This document shows, in pieces, positions 57,356-64,000 of a DNA stretch of 64,000 nucleotides. Position numbers and translations under genes: made by a program. The DNA is taken from contig DXIP01000021.1 of the NCBI GenBank assembly GCA_019112825.1, positions 32,361 to 96,360 of the forward strand, read 5' to 3'. The DNA is from Alistipes excrementigallinarum. GTDB lineage: Bacteria > Bacteroidota > Bacteroidia > Bacteroidales > Rikenellaceae. Numbering within the stretch: position 1 is the stretch's first letter; each line of letters opens with the position of its first letter. The notes below the pieces were generated by a model. That model searched no databases. It had not been told where the DNA came from and saw nothing but the letters and a program-made list of their open reading frames with translations.

Positions 57356-58933
57356 TTAGAATGCCAGGATGGCACGCGTACGATAGATGGGATACGACTC
57401 GTACTTGTAGCAACGGGGCATCTGCCCGTTGGTGGTGGTCATCGAGATGGCCATCGAAGGGAAGTCATCCGCAGCAATGACCTCGGTGCTGGTCCAGTAG
57501 AGCATGAAGCCTACCGGGATGGCCGTGCCGATGGTCTGGGCACCCGGAATCAGCGCGATGCTCTCGTTCACCGTCTTGAGGTTCCGGACCGAAGCACCCG
57601 AATCACGGATATCCCAGATGTTGCCGTTGTATTCGCCCGTAGCGAGCAGCGACATCTCCTTGGCCGAGCCGAGGTACCAGTCGCTCGATGCCTCGGGAGC
57701 GGCGACCGTCTCGCGGTAGTTGTCCACAAACTCGACTACACCGACGGGCCATTCACTGTTCTCGGCCGCAGCGTTGAAGGCCTCGATGGCCTTGGTGTTG
57801 TTGTAACCCATCGGGATATTGAGGTTATCCTCCAGGCCGAAGTCCGTTATGGGCGTTTCGTAGTCGGTCACATTGGCATCGACCCATTCGCCAATCGTCT
57901 TGCCGTAGGCCTCCGACTGGCTCTGCCATGCGAGCTCCTCGGTCGACTCTTGAAGTGCGACGACCAGTCCGTGCGTGCAGTCGGGGTGTTCGCGGGCCAG
58001 GGCCGGGTCGCTTTGGGTCACGTCGCCCACATAGAATACGACGCCGATTGCCGTCTTGCCCGAGTCGTAGGTTGCCGACCACGAGCCGTCCGAATAGTAG
58101 AAGTGACCCACGGCCAGCGGCAGCGCATTGACCGTCACACGACACTCGGCCGTGCAGTTGCCGGCACGTGCGGTGATGACCGCCTCACCCGGACGCTTGC
58201 CGTAGACGGCACCCGTGCCGCTGACGGTGGCAATCCGCTCGTCGGACGACGACCAGGTGATGCTCTTGTTGTCGGCCGATGCCGGCAGTACCGTAGCCGA
58301 CAGCGTATGCGTCTCGCCCTCGTCAATCTCGATGCTGGTCTCGTTGAGTGTCACCGACTCGACGGGCGTACCTACGACCGAAATCATGGCAGTACCCGTA
58401 ACACCACCGGCCTCGGCCATGACAATCACCGTACCCGTTGCGACGCCCGTTACCACGCCGTCATCGCTCACCGTGGCGATGTCCTCGTTGGTCGACAGCC
58501 ACGTCACCGGAGCGTCGATTTCGGCGGGCGTCACCTCGGCCTCGAGGCTGAGCGTCTGGCCGATGAGCACCTCACCCGTCGACGGGGTCACGGTCACCTT
58601 GTCGACGGCCTCCGTCACCGTCACCCGACATTCGTCCCTCTTGCCCTGGCACGACACCGACACGACGGTCTGACCGGGAGCTACCGCGAGAACGACACCG
58701 TTTTCGCTCACACTTGCGATTTCGGGATTGGCGGATGCCCACTCGAACATCAGCCCTTCACTCGTTCCGGAAGAGACGACAGCCGTCAGGGTCTGCTCTT
58801 TACCGACCGAAAGGTTGAGTTCATGCGTATTGAGGGTTACGGACTGGAGCGAGGAGTCCGAGTCGGACTCCTGGCATCCGCACATCACCAAACCGCTCAA
58901 AGCGGCAAGGAACAAAGCAGTAAATCTTTTCAT
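57356..58933 (-). CDS. Ig-like (Big_2) domain lipoprotein with Lcl/DUF1566-like C-terminus, paralogue A
   Basis: A 525-residue surface or periplasmic lipoprotein. Start ATG 58933 (MKRFTALFLAALSGLVMCGCQ) ends in a lipobox Cys. Three Big_2 Ig-like domains follow (~30-275), each with a V(T/E)SVTLN start, W(A/L/S)S(A/T/S) centre and VTV end, e.g. VESVTLNETSIEIDEGETHTLSATVLP. The C-terminal ~240 residues (HFYYSDGSWS ... DWYLGSAKEMSLL ... YWTSTEV ... RTRAILAF) resemble the Lcl/DUF1566 lectin-like fold. It is 46 nt downstream of a paralogue with the same architecture. Likely a surface adhesin-like or glycan-binding protein; function unproven. Confidence 0.85.
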   Translation of the reverse strand: MKRFTALFLAALSGLVMCGCQESDSDSSLQSVTLNTHELNLSVGKEQTLTAVVSSGTSEGLMFEWASANPEIASVSENGVVLAVAPGQTVVSVSCQGKRDECRVTVTEAVDKVTVTPSTGEVLIGQTLSLEAEVTPAEIDAPVTWLSTNEDIATVSDDGVVTGVATGTVIVMAEAGGVTGTAMISVVGTPVESVTLNETSIEIDEGETHTLSATVLPASADNKSITWSSSDERIATVSGTGAVYGKRPGEAVITARAGNCTAECRVTVNALPLAVGHFYYSDGSWSATYDSGKTAIGVVFYVGDVTQSDPALAREHPDCTHGLVVALQESTEELAWQSQSEAYGKTIGEWVDANVTDYETPITDFGLEDNLNIPMGYNNTKAIEAFNAAAENSEWPVGVVEFVDNYRETVAAPEASSDWYLGSAKEMSLLATGEYNGNIWDIRDSGASVRNLKTVNESIALIPGAQTIGTAIPVGFMLYWTSTEVIAADDFPSMAISMTTTNGQMPRCYKYESYPIYRTRAILAF

Positions 58934-58979
58934 GGTACTTTTGGTTTTTTGGGGTTCGCAACTGTATGAATCGTTCAAA

Positions 58980-60566
58980 TCAGAAGGCAAGGATGGGACG
59001 CAGCTTGAGCGCCTCGGTCTTCGGGCTGGCCGAAGCCTGTGCCGTGGAGGTCAGCACCTGGTAGAAGTTGTCGGCATCGACCTCGGACGAAGTCTGGTAG
59101 ACGCCCGGGATGATGGAGAAGATGCCCTGAATCAGCGTGCCGCCGACGGTCTCCAGCACCGTGTTCACCGCCCTGCGGTTGTCGTCCGAGGAGGCCTCCT
59201 CGAAGTTGCCGTCGACCTTGCCCGAGATGAGCAGCGACATTTCGCGTACCGACGGGATGTACCATCCGCTGGTGGAGGAGGGTGCGGCATTCGAGGCGCT
59301 GAAGGTCTCCAGTCCGTCGACCGACTCTACGGGCCATGCGCTGTTCTCGGCCGCTGCGTTGAAGGCCTTGAGGGCCATCGTGTTATTGTATCCCATCAGG
59401 TTGCCGGCATTGGCTGCGGTGCCGCTGGTGAGAATGGGCTCGTAGTCGGGTGCGTTGGCCTCAATCCACGACGAGACGGTCTTGCCGTACTGGGCGGCCT
59501 GCGACTGCCAAGTGATGGTCACCTCGCTCAGCGAGACGGCCAGGCCGTGCGTGCAGTCACCGTGGTCGCGGGCCAGAGCCGCGTCGGTGGCCGTTGCATC
59601 GCCGGCATGGAATACGATGCCGACAACGGTTTTGTCCTCCTGGAGCTCCGTCGACCAGGTGCCATCGGAGTAGAAGTAGTCACCCACGTTGACCGACGAG
59701 GTCGAGGGGGGCGTCTCGGGGGCCGTCACGACGACCTTGCACTCGGCCGTGCAGGCGCCGGCCGTTGCGCGGACGGTGGTATTGCCCGCCTTGAGGGCCT
59801 TCACCATACCGGTCTGGTCGACCGTAGCCACCGTCTCGTCGAGGCTCGTCCAGGTGACACCCTTGTCGGTGGCATCGTCGGGCTTGACCGTTGCGATGAG
59901 CACCGAGTAGCCGCCCTCCTCGAGTTCGAGCTCCGTCTGGTTGAGCGTGATGCTCTCGACAGCCACTTCGGTCACCACGACGACGCACTCGTCGGAGTAT
60001 TCGCCCGCCGTGACGGTCACGGTCGCCTCACCGGCGGCCAGCGCCTCGATTGAACCCGTGTCGCTGACCTTGACGACTTTGTCGTCGGAGGACTCCCACG
60101 TCAATTCGTATACGGCATCCTCAGGCTCGACGATGGCCTCCAGCTTGTAGGTCTCGCCCACTTTCAAATCGAGGTTGTGGGTATTGAGCGTGACCGACTC
60201 GACATCGACGATGCCGTCATCGACCGTTACCCGGCAGCTTGCCGAGACATTGCCCGAGCTGACCGTGACGACAGCCTCGCCGTAAGCCAGCGCCGTGACG
60301 GTGCCCTCCTCGACCGAGACCGTCTCGGGGTCGCTCGAGCTCCAGGTCAGCACGACGTTTTCAATACCCTCGGGAAGCAGCGTGACTTCGAACGTATACC
60401 GGTCGCCGACATCGAGCGTTACAGCCTCCTTGTCGAGGATTATCTCTTCCAGTGTAGGTTTCGGTGTGACCTTGTCGGTGTTTTCATCATCGGAACACCC
60501 GGCAAACAGGACTACCGCGACAGTCCAGAATACCAACATCCGAACTGCAAATAATGCATGTTTCAT
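58980..60566 (-). CDS. Ig-like (Big_2) domain lipoprotein with Lcl/DUF1566-like C-terminus, paralogue B
   Basis: A 528-residue lipoprotein with signal MKHALFAVRMLVFWTVAVVLFAGC (lipobox Cys), three Big_2 domains (~35-290; VESVTLNTHNLDLKVGETYKLEAIVEP, VESITLNQTELELEEGG) and a C-terminal module (DYFYSDGTWS ... GDCTHGLAVSLSE ... MGYNNTMALKAFNAAAENSAWPVE ... GWYIPSVREMSLLISG ... ILAF) clearly paralogous to gene A. It is first of the pair; a TATTTTTG promoter element lies ~77 nt upstream and a palindrome upstream of that. Probably surface-exposed; ligand unknown. Confidence 0.86.
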   Translation of the reverse strand: MKHALFAVRMLVFWTVAVVLFAGCSDDENTDKVTPKPTLEEIILDKEAVTLDVGDRYTFEVTLLPEGIENVVLTWSSSDPETVSVEEGTVTALAYGEAVVTVSSGNVSASCRVTVDDGIVDVESVTLNTHNLDLKVGETYKLEAIVEPEDAVYELTWESSDDKVVKVSDTGSIEALAAGEATVTVTAGEYSDECVVVVTEVAVESITLNQTELELEEGGYSVLIATVKPDDATDKGVTWTSLDETVATVDQTGMVKALKAGNTTVRATAGACTAECKVVVTAPETPPSTSSVNVGDYFYSDGTWSTELQEDKTVVGIVFHAGDATATDAALARDHGDCTHGLAVSLSEVTITWQSQAAQYGKTVSSWIEANAPDYEPILTSGTAANAGNLMGYNNTMALKAFNAAAENSAWPVESVDGLETFSASNAAPSSTSGWYIPSVREMSLLISGKVDGNFEEASSDDNRRAVNTVLETVGGTLIQGIFSIIPGVYQTSSEVDADNFYQVLTSTAQASASPKTEALKLRPILAF

Positions 60567-60642
60567 AGTAGTGACCGTTCGTTAAGGATTAATAAAAGGA
60601 TTCGGGGAAGAGGCGCCCGCCGAGTGGGGAAAACCTCTTCCT

Positions 60643-60650
60643 CAAAAATA
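60643..60650 (-). promoter_or_regulatory. -7 element of the Ig-like lipoprotein operon
   Basis: TATTTTTG on the minus strand, leader about 70 nt. No good upstream TTTG at the usual spacing, consistent with an activator-dependent promoter. Confidence 0.55.
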
Positions 60651-60680
60651 GAGAGAACGGTCCAAGAATGAAAATTTAAC

Positions 60681-60696
60681 TGTAGATAGTTCTACA
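60681..60696. promoter_or_regulatory. Palindrome upstream of the lipoprotein promoter
   Basis: TGTAGATAGTTCTACA, a perfect inverted repeat (6-bp arms, 4-nt centre), about 31 bp upstream of the -7 element and 19 nt past the AraC-type gene stop. Candidate operator for the adjacent regulator; could instead be a weak terminator of that gene. Confidence 0.45.
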
Positions 60697-60714
60697 ATTT
60701 TACAAATTATCGGA

Positions 60715-62436
60715 TTATTTGTCCGATTTGTAGCCTCTGACCTCCTTGCGGTAGATGCTTGGAGTGCATCCGGTCTCCCGCTGGAAGGCCTTCGAGAAGA
60801 CCGTGACCGAGTTGTAGCCGATGTCGTCGGCCAGCTGTTTGAAGAGCATGTCGCTGCCCCGGTCGGCGATGAGGCGCGTCGCCTCGGCGATGCGGAAGGT
60901 GTCGAGGTAGCGGTTGAACGACATGCCGGCAAAGGTGTTGATGGCGCGCGAGCAGTAGGTCCGGTTGGATTCGGTCATGTCGGCCAGCACCTCCAGCGTG
61001 AGGTTCTTCATGCGGTAAATCCGGTCGACGCGCATGAGGTGTTCAATCTTGCCGAAGAGCTCGCGGTCCGTATCGCTGTGTTCGTCGCCGCCGGCGCTGG
61101 TGTTGCAGTTCGACTTGAGCTCCAGCAGCGAGAGGTACTCCTGATGCTTCTTGACCAGTTTGCCGTACATCTTGCGCTGGCGGTAGTAGAGCAGCCCGAG
61201 CAGGAACGAGAAGCCCGTCACGCCGATGGAGAGCGAGAGCAGCAGCAACAGACGCTGCCGGTTCTTGCGCTGCTCCAGCTCGCGGGCCAGCATCATGCGC
61301 TCGACCTCCGAGGCCTCGCGCTGCTCGATGAGCTCGCGGAACTCCCGCTCGCGCAGATTCGACGTGGTGTCGGAGTAGGTCTTGTACATGCGCGAATAGC
61401 GGGCGGCATCCATGTAGTTCCCCATCTCGTAGGAGAGGTCGGCCATCTGGCCGAGCAGGCTCTTGCGGTACTCCATGTTGCCGGTCGAGTCCGAAATCTC
61501 GAGCCCCCGCCGGTACATGCCGGCCGCCGCCGTGCGCTCGCCGCGTCCGAGCAGGTAGTCGCCGTAGGTGAGGTAGACCTGCGAGGCGGTGCCGGGGTCG
61601 GTGTAGCGGATGAAGTCGAGGGCCCGGTCGTAGAACTTCGAGGCGTCGGCCCCGTCGCCGCGCGACTGGCTTATCCAGGCGAACATGGCATAGATGAACG
61701 GCATCTGCGAATGGGCCCCGCCCTGCTGCGCATAGCGGTCGGCTTGGGTCAGGTAACGCTCCGCGGCGTCGTAATCGTGCTTCACGTAGTACATCTGCGC
61801 CATGACGATGCAGGCCGCGCACTTGGCATAGAGGCTGACCCCCTCCTGCGTGGTGGCCAGGGAGTAGGCCTCGCGGGCATACTCATAGCCCTTGTCGCTG
61901 TTCTGCACGTAGAAGATGTTGACGATGTTCGAAAGCAGCGCGATGCGGTCGCTTGTATTCTCGCGGCCGTCGGCCCACTCCAGCCCCTCGATGTAGTTGT
62001 TGAGCGCCTTCGAGTAGTCGAGGCTCGAACGGAGGAGGTAGCTGCCGAGCACGTTGCTGCGCATGATGTGCAGCCCCGACGAGAGGGGGAAATCCTTCAG
62101 CGGCTCGATGAGGTCGACGTAGCGGCGCACCGAGTCCATGTCGCCCATGAAGAGGTACGACTGCGCCATGTTGAGCCCCGTGTAGACCATCATCAGCGTA
62201 TCGTGCCGCCGGGCGGCGTCACCGTAGGCCGGGCGGGCGACGAGAATCACCGAGTCGTGCTGTCCGGCGAAGCTGTAGCGCTGCAGCGTGCGGGCCAGCG
62301 TTTCGCGGGCCAGCTTCGTGGCGGCATCGACCTCATCGGTCGTGCCGGGCTTCGCATGCGAGCAGGCCGCAAGCGAGCAGAGTAGCAGCAACAGGACCAC
62401 TGCATGGTGCGCATATGTGACGACAGACCGTTTCAT
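60715..62436 (-). CDS. Membrane-spanning TPR-AraC-type transcriptional regulator
   Basis: A 573-residue one-component regulator. An N-terminal signal (VVLLLLLCSLAACSHA) leads into a predicted periplasmic TPR array (~50-370; e.g. YLTQADRYAQQGGAHSQMPFIYAMFAWISQSRGDGADASKFYDRALDF). One transmembrane helix follows (LLLLLSLSIGVTGFSFLLGLLYY, ~400-420), then a cytoplasmic coiled coil and a C-terminal AraC domain with two helix-turn-helices (TLEVLADMTESNRTYCSRAINTFAGMSFNRYLDTFRIAEATRLI ... LFKQLADDIGYNSVTVFSKAFQRETGCTPSIYRKE). This design senses periplasmic or surface signals. It is directly upstream of the two Ig-like lipoprotein genes and probably controls them. Confidence 0.92.
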   Translation of the reverse strand: MKRSVVTYAHHAVVLLLLLCSLAACSHAKPGTTDEVDAATKLARETLARTLQRYSFAGQHDSVILVARPAYGDAARRHDTLMMVYTGLNMAQSYLFMGDMDSVRRYVDLIEPLKDFPLSSGLHIMRSNVLGSYLLRSSLDYSKALNNYIEGLEWADGRENTSDRIALLSNIVNIFYVQNSDKGYEYAREAYSLATTQEGVSLYAKCAACIVMAQMYYVKHDYDAAERYLTQADRYAQQGGAHSQMPFIYAMFAWISQSRGDGADASKFYDRALDFIRYTDPGTASQVYLTYGDYLLGRGERTAAAGMYRRGLEISDSTGNMEYRKSLLGQMADLSYEMGNYMDAARYSRMYKTYSDTTSNLREREFRELIEQREASEVERMMLARELEQRKNRQRLLLLLSLSIGVTGFSFLLGLLYYRQRKMYGKLVKKHQEYLSLLELKSNCNTSAGGDEHSDTDRELFGKIEHLMRVDRIYRMKNLTLEVLADMTESNRTYCSRAINTFAGMSFNRYLDTFRIAEATRLIADRGSDMLFKQLADDIGYNSVTVFSKAFQRETGCTPSIYRKEVRGYKSDK

Positions 62437-62522
62437 GAGGCGTCAAGGGGGGAGGGGGAAGGGAGGGTGCAATGGAACCGGGCACGGGAGCGTTCGAAGG
62501 GTTCACGGTGCATCCAATGGCG

Positions 62523-62552
62523 TAAAGATAGGAAAAAATATGGTTGCGGCAA
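62523..62552 (-). promoter_or_regulatory. Promoter of the TPR-AraC regulator gene
   Basis: Minus strand TTG (62552-62550), 19-nt spacer, TATCTTTA (62530-62523), one mismatch from consensus. Leader about 80 nt. Confidence 0.6.
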
Positions 62553-62794
62553 TGCATTTTCGTCTCCGATACGGCATCTTCACCATCCGCACCCGGCACT
62601 CCGACCGGTGTCGGCACGGATTTGCCGCACGCCCGACGGTCGTATCGGGGCTGCCCCGCGACACTTAGTATTAAAAGACGCCCCGCTTCACCGCACCCGC
62701 CCTCATCCTCCCCGTACGGGAGCATCCGCCGACTCCCGGCACGGGCACACCCGAGGAATATTTTCACCCGCCGGAGGGGAATTGCACCCCAAAG

Positions 62795-62875
62795 GGGTCA
62801 AATAAGGACAAATCGAACACTTCGTCAAACCTTCGGGAATAAGAACTTCGCCGGCAAATGATGAATTTTGCCGAT
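62795..62875. repeat. Conserved ~80-nt intergenic element, copy 2
   Basis: Shares with copy 1 (55262-55345) the order tcaaat/caaaat, cgaacac, gga-ta-aaga, and the exact core CAAATGATGAATTTTG. The stem GGCAAA/TTTTGCC versus GACAAA/TTTTGTC shows a paired substitution. Confidence 0.5.
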
Positions 62876-63384
62876 GAAAAGCAGACTGTGCAAACAGCGA
62901 CGCGCTACCCCCGACCAAGCGTCCTGCCCAAGACTCGCCCCCAAGTCCGAGCCTTCCGCAACAACCGCATAGCCAGAGAGGAAGCAGCCATCCGAACGAT
63001 GTCTGTCCGAGGCCTCTTTCCATACGCCGCACCGATGGTCCGAAACGACATCGGCTGCGGAGTGTTGTGACACGTCCGCCGTGGATGGAGGTGCCGCGCC
63101 GTGATGCGGCCGCCGGGGAGTGGAGAGCGCCAAGCACCGCAGGCAACCGGAAGAAGATTGCGAGAAGACCGGGCAACCGAAAGGGGCCCGCGGAGCGACC
63201 GGGTGAAGAACGCGGGAAGGCCGCAAAAGCTGCGGGGAAGCAGCGGAAAGCCGCAGCAGCCGGGGCAAAACCGGGCTACGGCGAACAACCGGGCGAAGCC
63301 CGCAAACGGGTGCGCGAGCCGCGGAAAAGCAGGAAAGCAACGCCGGTCTGCCGGATGTTCCACGACATAACCTTATCGCACGAG

Positions 63385-64000
63385 ATGAAGATACTGATTA
63401 CGGGAGCCGCCGGATTCATCGGCTACCACCTCTGCCGCCGGCTGCTCGACGAAGGTCACCAAATCACGGGCATCGACTCGCTCAACGACTACTACGACGT
63501 CCGCCTGAAGCTGGCCCGGCTGGCCGAACTGGGCATCGACGCCCCGACGGACGACACCCCGCAGCTCCGGTCGTCGCGCACCGCCCCGATGCGCTTCGCG
63601 CAGATGCACATCGAGGATGTCGCAGCGCTCGAGGGGCTCTTCGCCGCCGAACGCTTCGACCGGGTCATCCATCTGGCGGCGCAGGCCGGCGTCCGCTACT
63701 CGCTCGAGAACCCCATTGCCTACGCCAGCAGCAACGTGCTCGGATTCGTCAACCTGCTCGAGTGCTGCCGCAAGCAGGGCGTCGGCCACGTCCTCTACGC
63801 CTCGTCGAGCTCCGTCTACGGAGGCAACACGAAGGTCCCCTTCGCCGAGAGCGACCCCGTGAACCACCCCGTATCGCTCTACGCCGCCACCAAGCGCAGC
63901 GACGAACTCATCGCCGAGGTCTACGCGCGGCTCTACGCGCTGCCGCTCACGGGGCTCCGCTTCTTCACGGTCTACGGCCCGTGGGGACGCCCCGACATGG
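63385..64000 (+). CDS. NAD-dependent sugar-nucleotide epimerase (UDP-glucuronate 4-epimerase-like), 3' end missing
   Basis: Open from ATG 63385 to the window end (205 residues). The N-terminal Rossmann motif MKILITGAAGFIGYHLCRRLL binds NAD; FDRVIHLAAQAGVRYSLENPIAYASSNVLGFVNLLECC, the catalytic Ser/Thr region YASSSSVYGGN, the YxxxK pair in SLYAATKRSDELIAEVY and RFFTVYGPWGRPDM are typical of extended SDR epimerases close to UDP-glucuronate 4-epimerase. It probably supplies an activated sugar for surface polysaccharide; what follows lies outside the window. No TAnnTTTG promoter was recognised just upstream. Confidence 0.93.
   Translation, partial: MKILITGAAGFIGYHLCRRLLDEGHQITGIDSLNDYYDVRLKLARLAELGIDAPTDDTPQLRSSRTAPMRFAQMHIEDVAALEGLFAAERFDRVIHLAAQAGVRYSLENPIAYASSNVLGFVNLLECCRKQGVGHVLYASSSSVYGGNTKVPFAESDPVNHPVSLYAATKRSDELIAEVYARLYALPLTGLRFFTVYGPWGRPDM

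Larger units (their letters stand above)
62437..63384. other. Long intergenic region before the epimerase gene
   Basis: About 950 nt. 62523-62552 holds the AraC-type gene's promoter, 62795-62875 a conserved element, and 63100-63350 is purine-rich imperfectly repetitive sequence (units around gaagaccgggcaaccg, gcggggaagcagcgg). No gene is supported; the open frames are low-complexity. Confidence 0.55.

Noticed and set aside
63101..63370. Small plus-strand frame before the epimerase gene
   Set aside because: Arg/Gly/Pro-rich translation of imperfect repeats; no start signal or family.

Overview
The window looks like chromosome of a GC-rich Bacteroidales bacterium, most likely Alistipes or a close relative. 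Genus is inferred from protein families, the unusually high GC for this order, and start sites that lack Shine-Dalgarno sequences but often follow a Bacteroidetes promoter (TTTG about 19-20 nt before TAnnTTTG). No rRNA, CRISPR array, insertion sequence or prophage was seen. There are two tRNAs (Asp-GTC, Met-CAT) and about fifty protein genes, the first and last cut by the window edges.

Layout: 1-3.3 kb holds a DUF5131/radical SAM pair, an HxlR repressor and a divergent NTF2-like/flavoprotein operon; the flavoprotein has an apparent one-base frameshift. 3.5-10.6 kb is a metal-type RND efflux operon (RND pump fused to a TolC domain, then a lipoprotein adaptor) followed by a LytS/LytTR pair. 10.8-24.6 kb is a minus-strand TolC, adaptor, three FtsX/MacB-type permeases and one ATPase, divergent from an NtrC-type regulator and kinase; a well-spaced sigma-54 promoter precedes the TolC gene. 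24.6-25.4 kb is an AT-richer patch with a RhuM-like orphan beside tRNA-Asp. 25.8-36.9 kb carries an AlkZ-like protein, outer-membrane proteins, umuDC, a secreted flavodoxin, an acetyltransferase, YbaK, a DUF5686 protein, a HAD phosphatase and a DMT protein. 37.3-43.8 kb is a second TolC/adaptor/ATPase/permease operon with its own LytS/LytTR pair. 43.9-57.2 kb holds a BASS-type transporter, YqeY, an amidase-like 'xanthan lyase' with a sodium:solute symporter, a biotin carboxyltransferase, a thioesterase, MscL, an ion channel, tRNA-Met and a phosphoesterase/outer-membrane protein pair. 57.3-62.4 kb encodes two paralogous Ig-like lipoproteins behind a TPR-AraC membrane regulator. The window ends inside a sugar-nucleotide epimerase.

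The main theme is export: three separate envelope efflux systems, each next to its own two-component system (two LytS/LytTR, one NtrC/sigma-54). In both LytS cases a promoter sits so close to the start codon that the kinase mRNA may be leaderless. A second theme is a group of purine-rich, imperfectly repetitive spacers, plus a pair of related 80-nt elements at 55.3 and 62.8 kb that I cannot assign.
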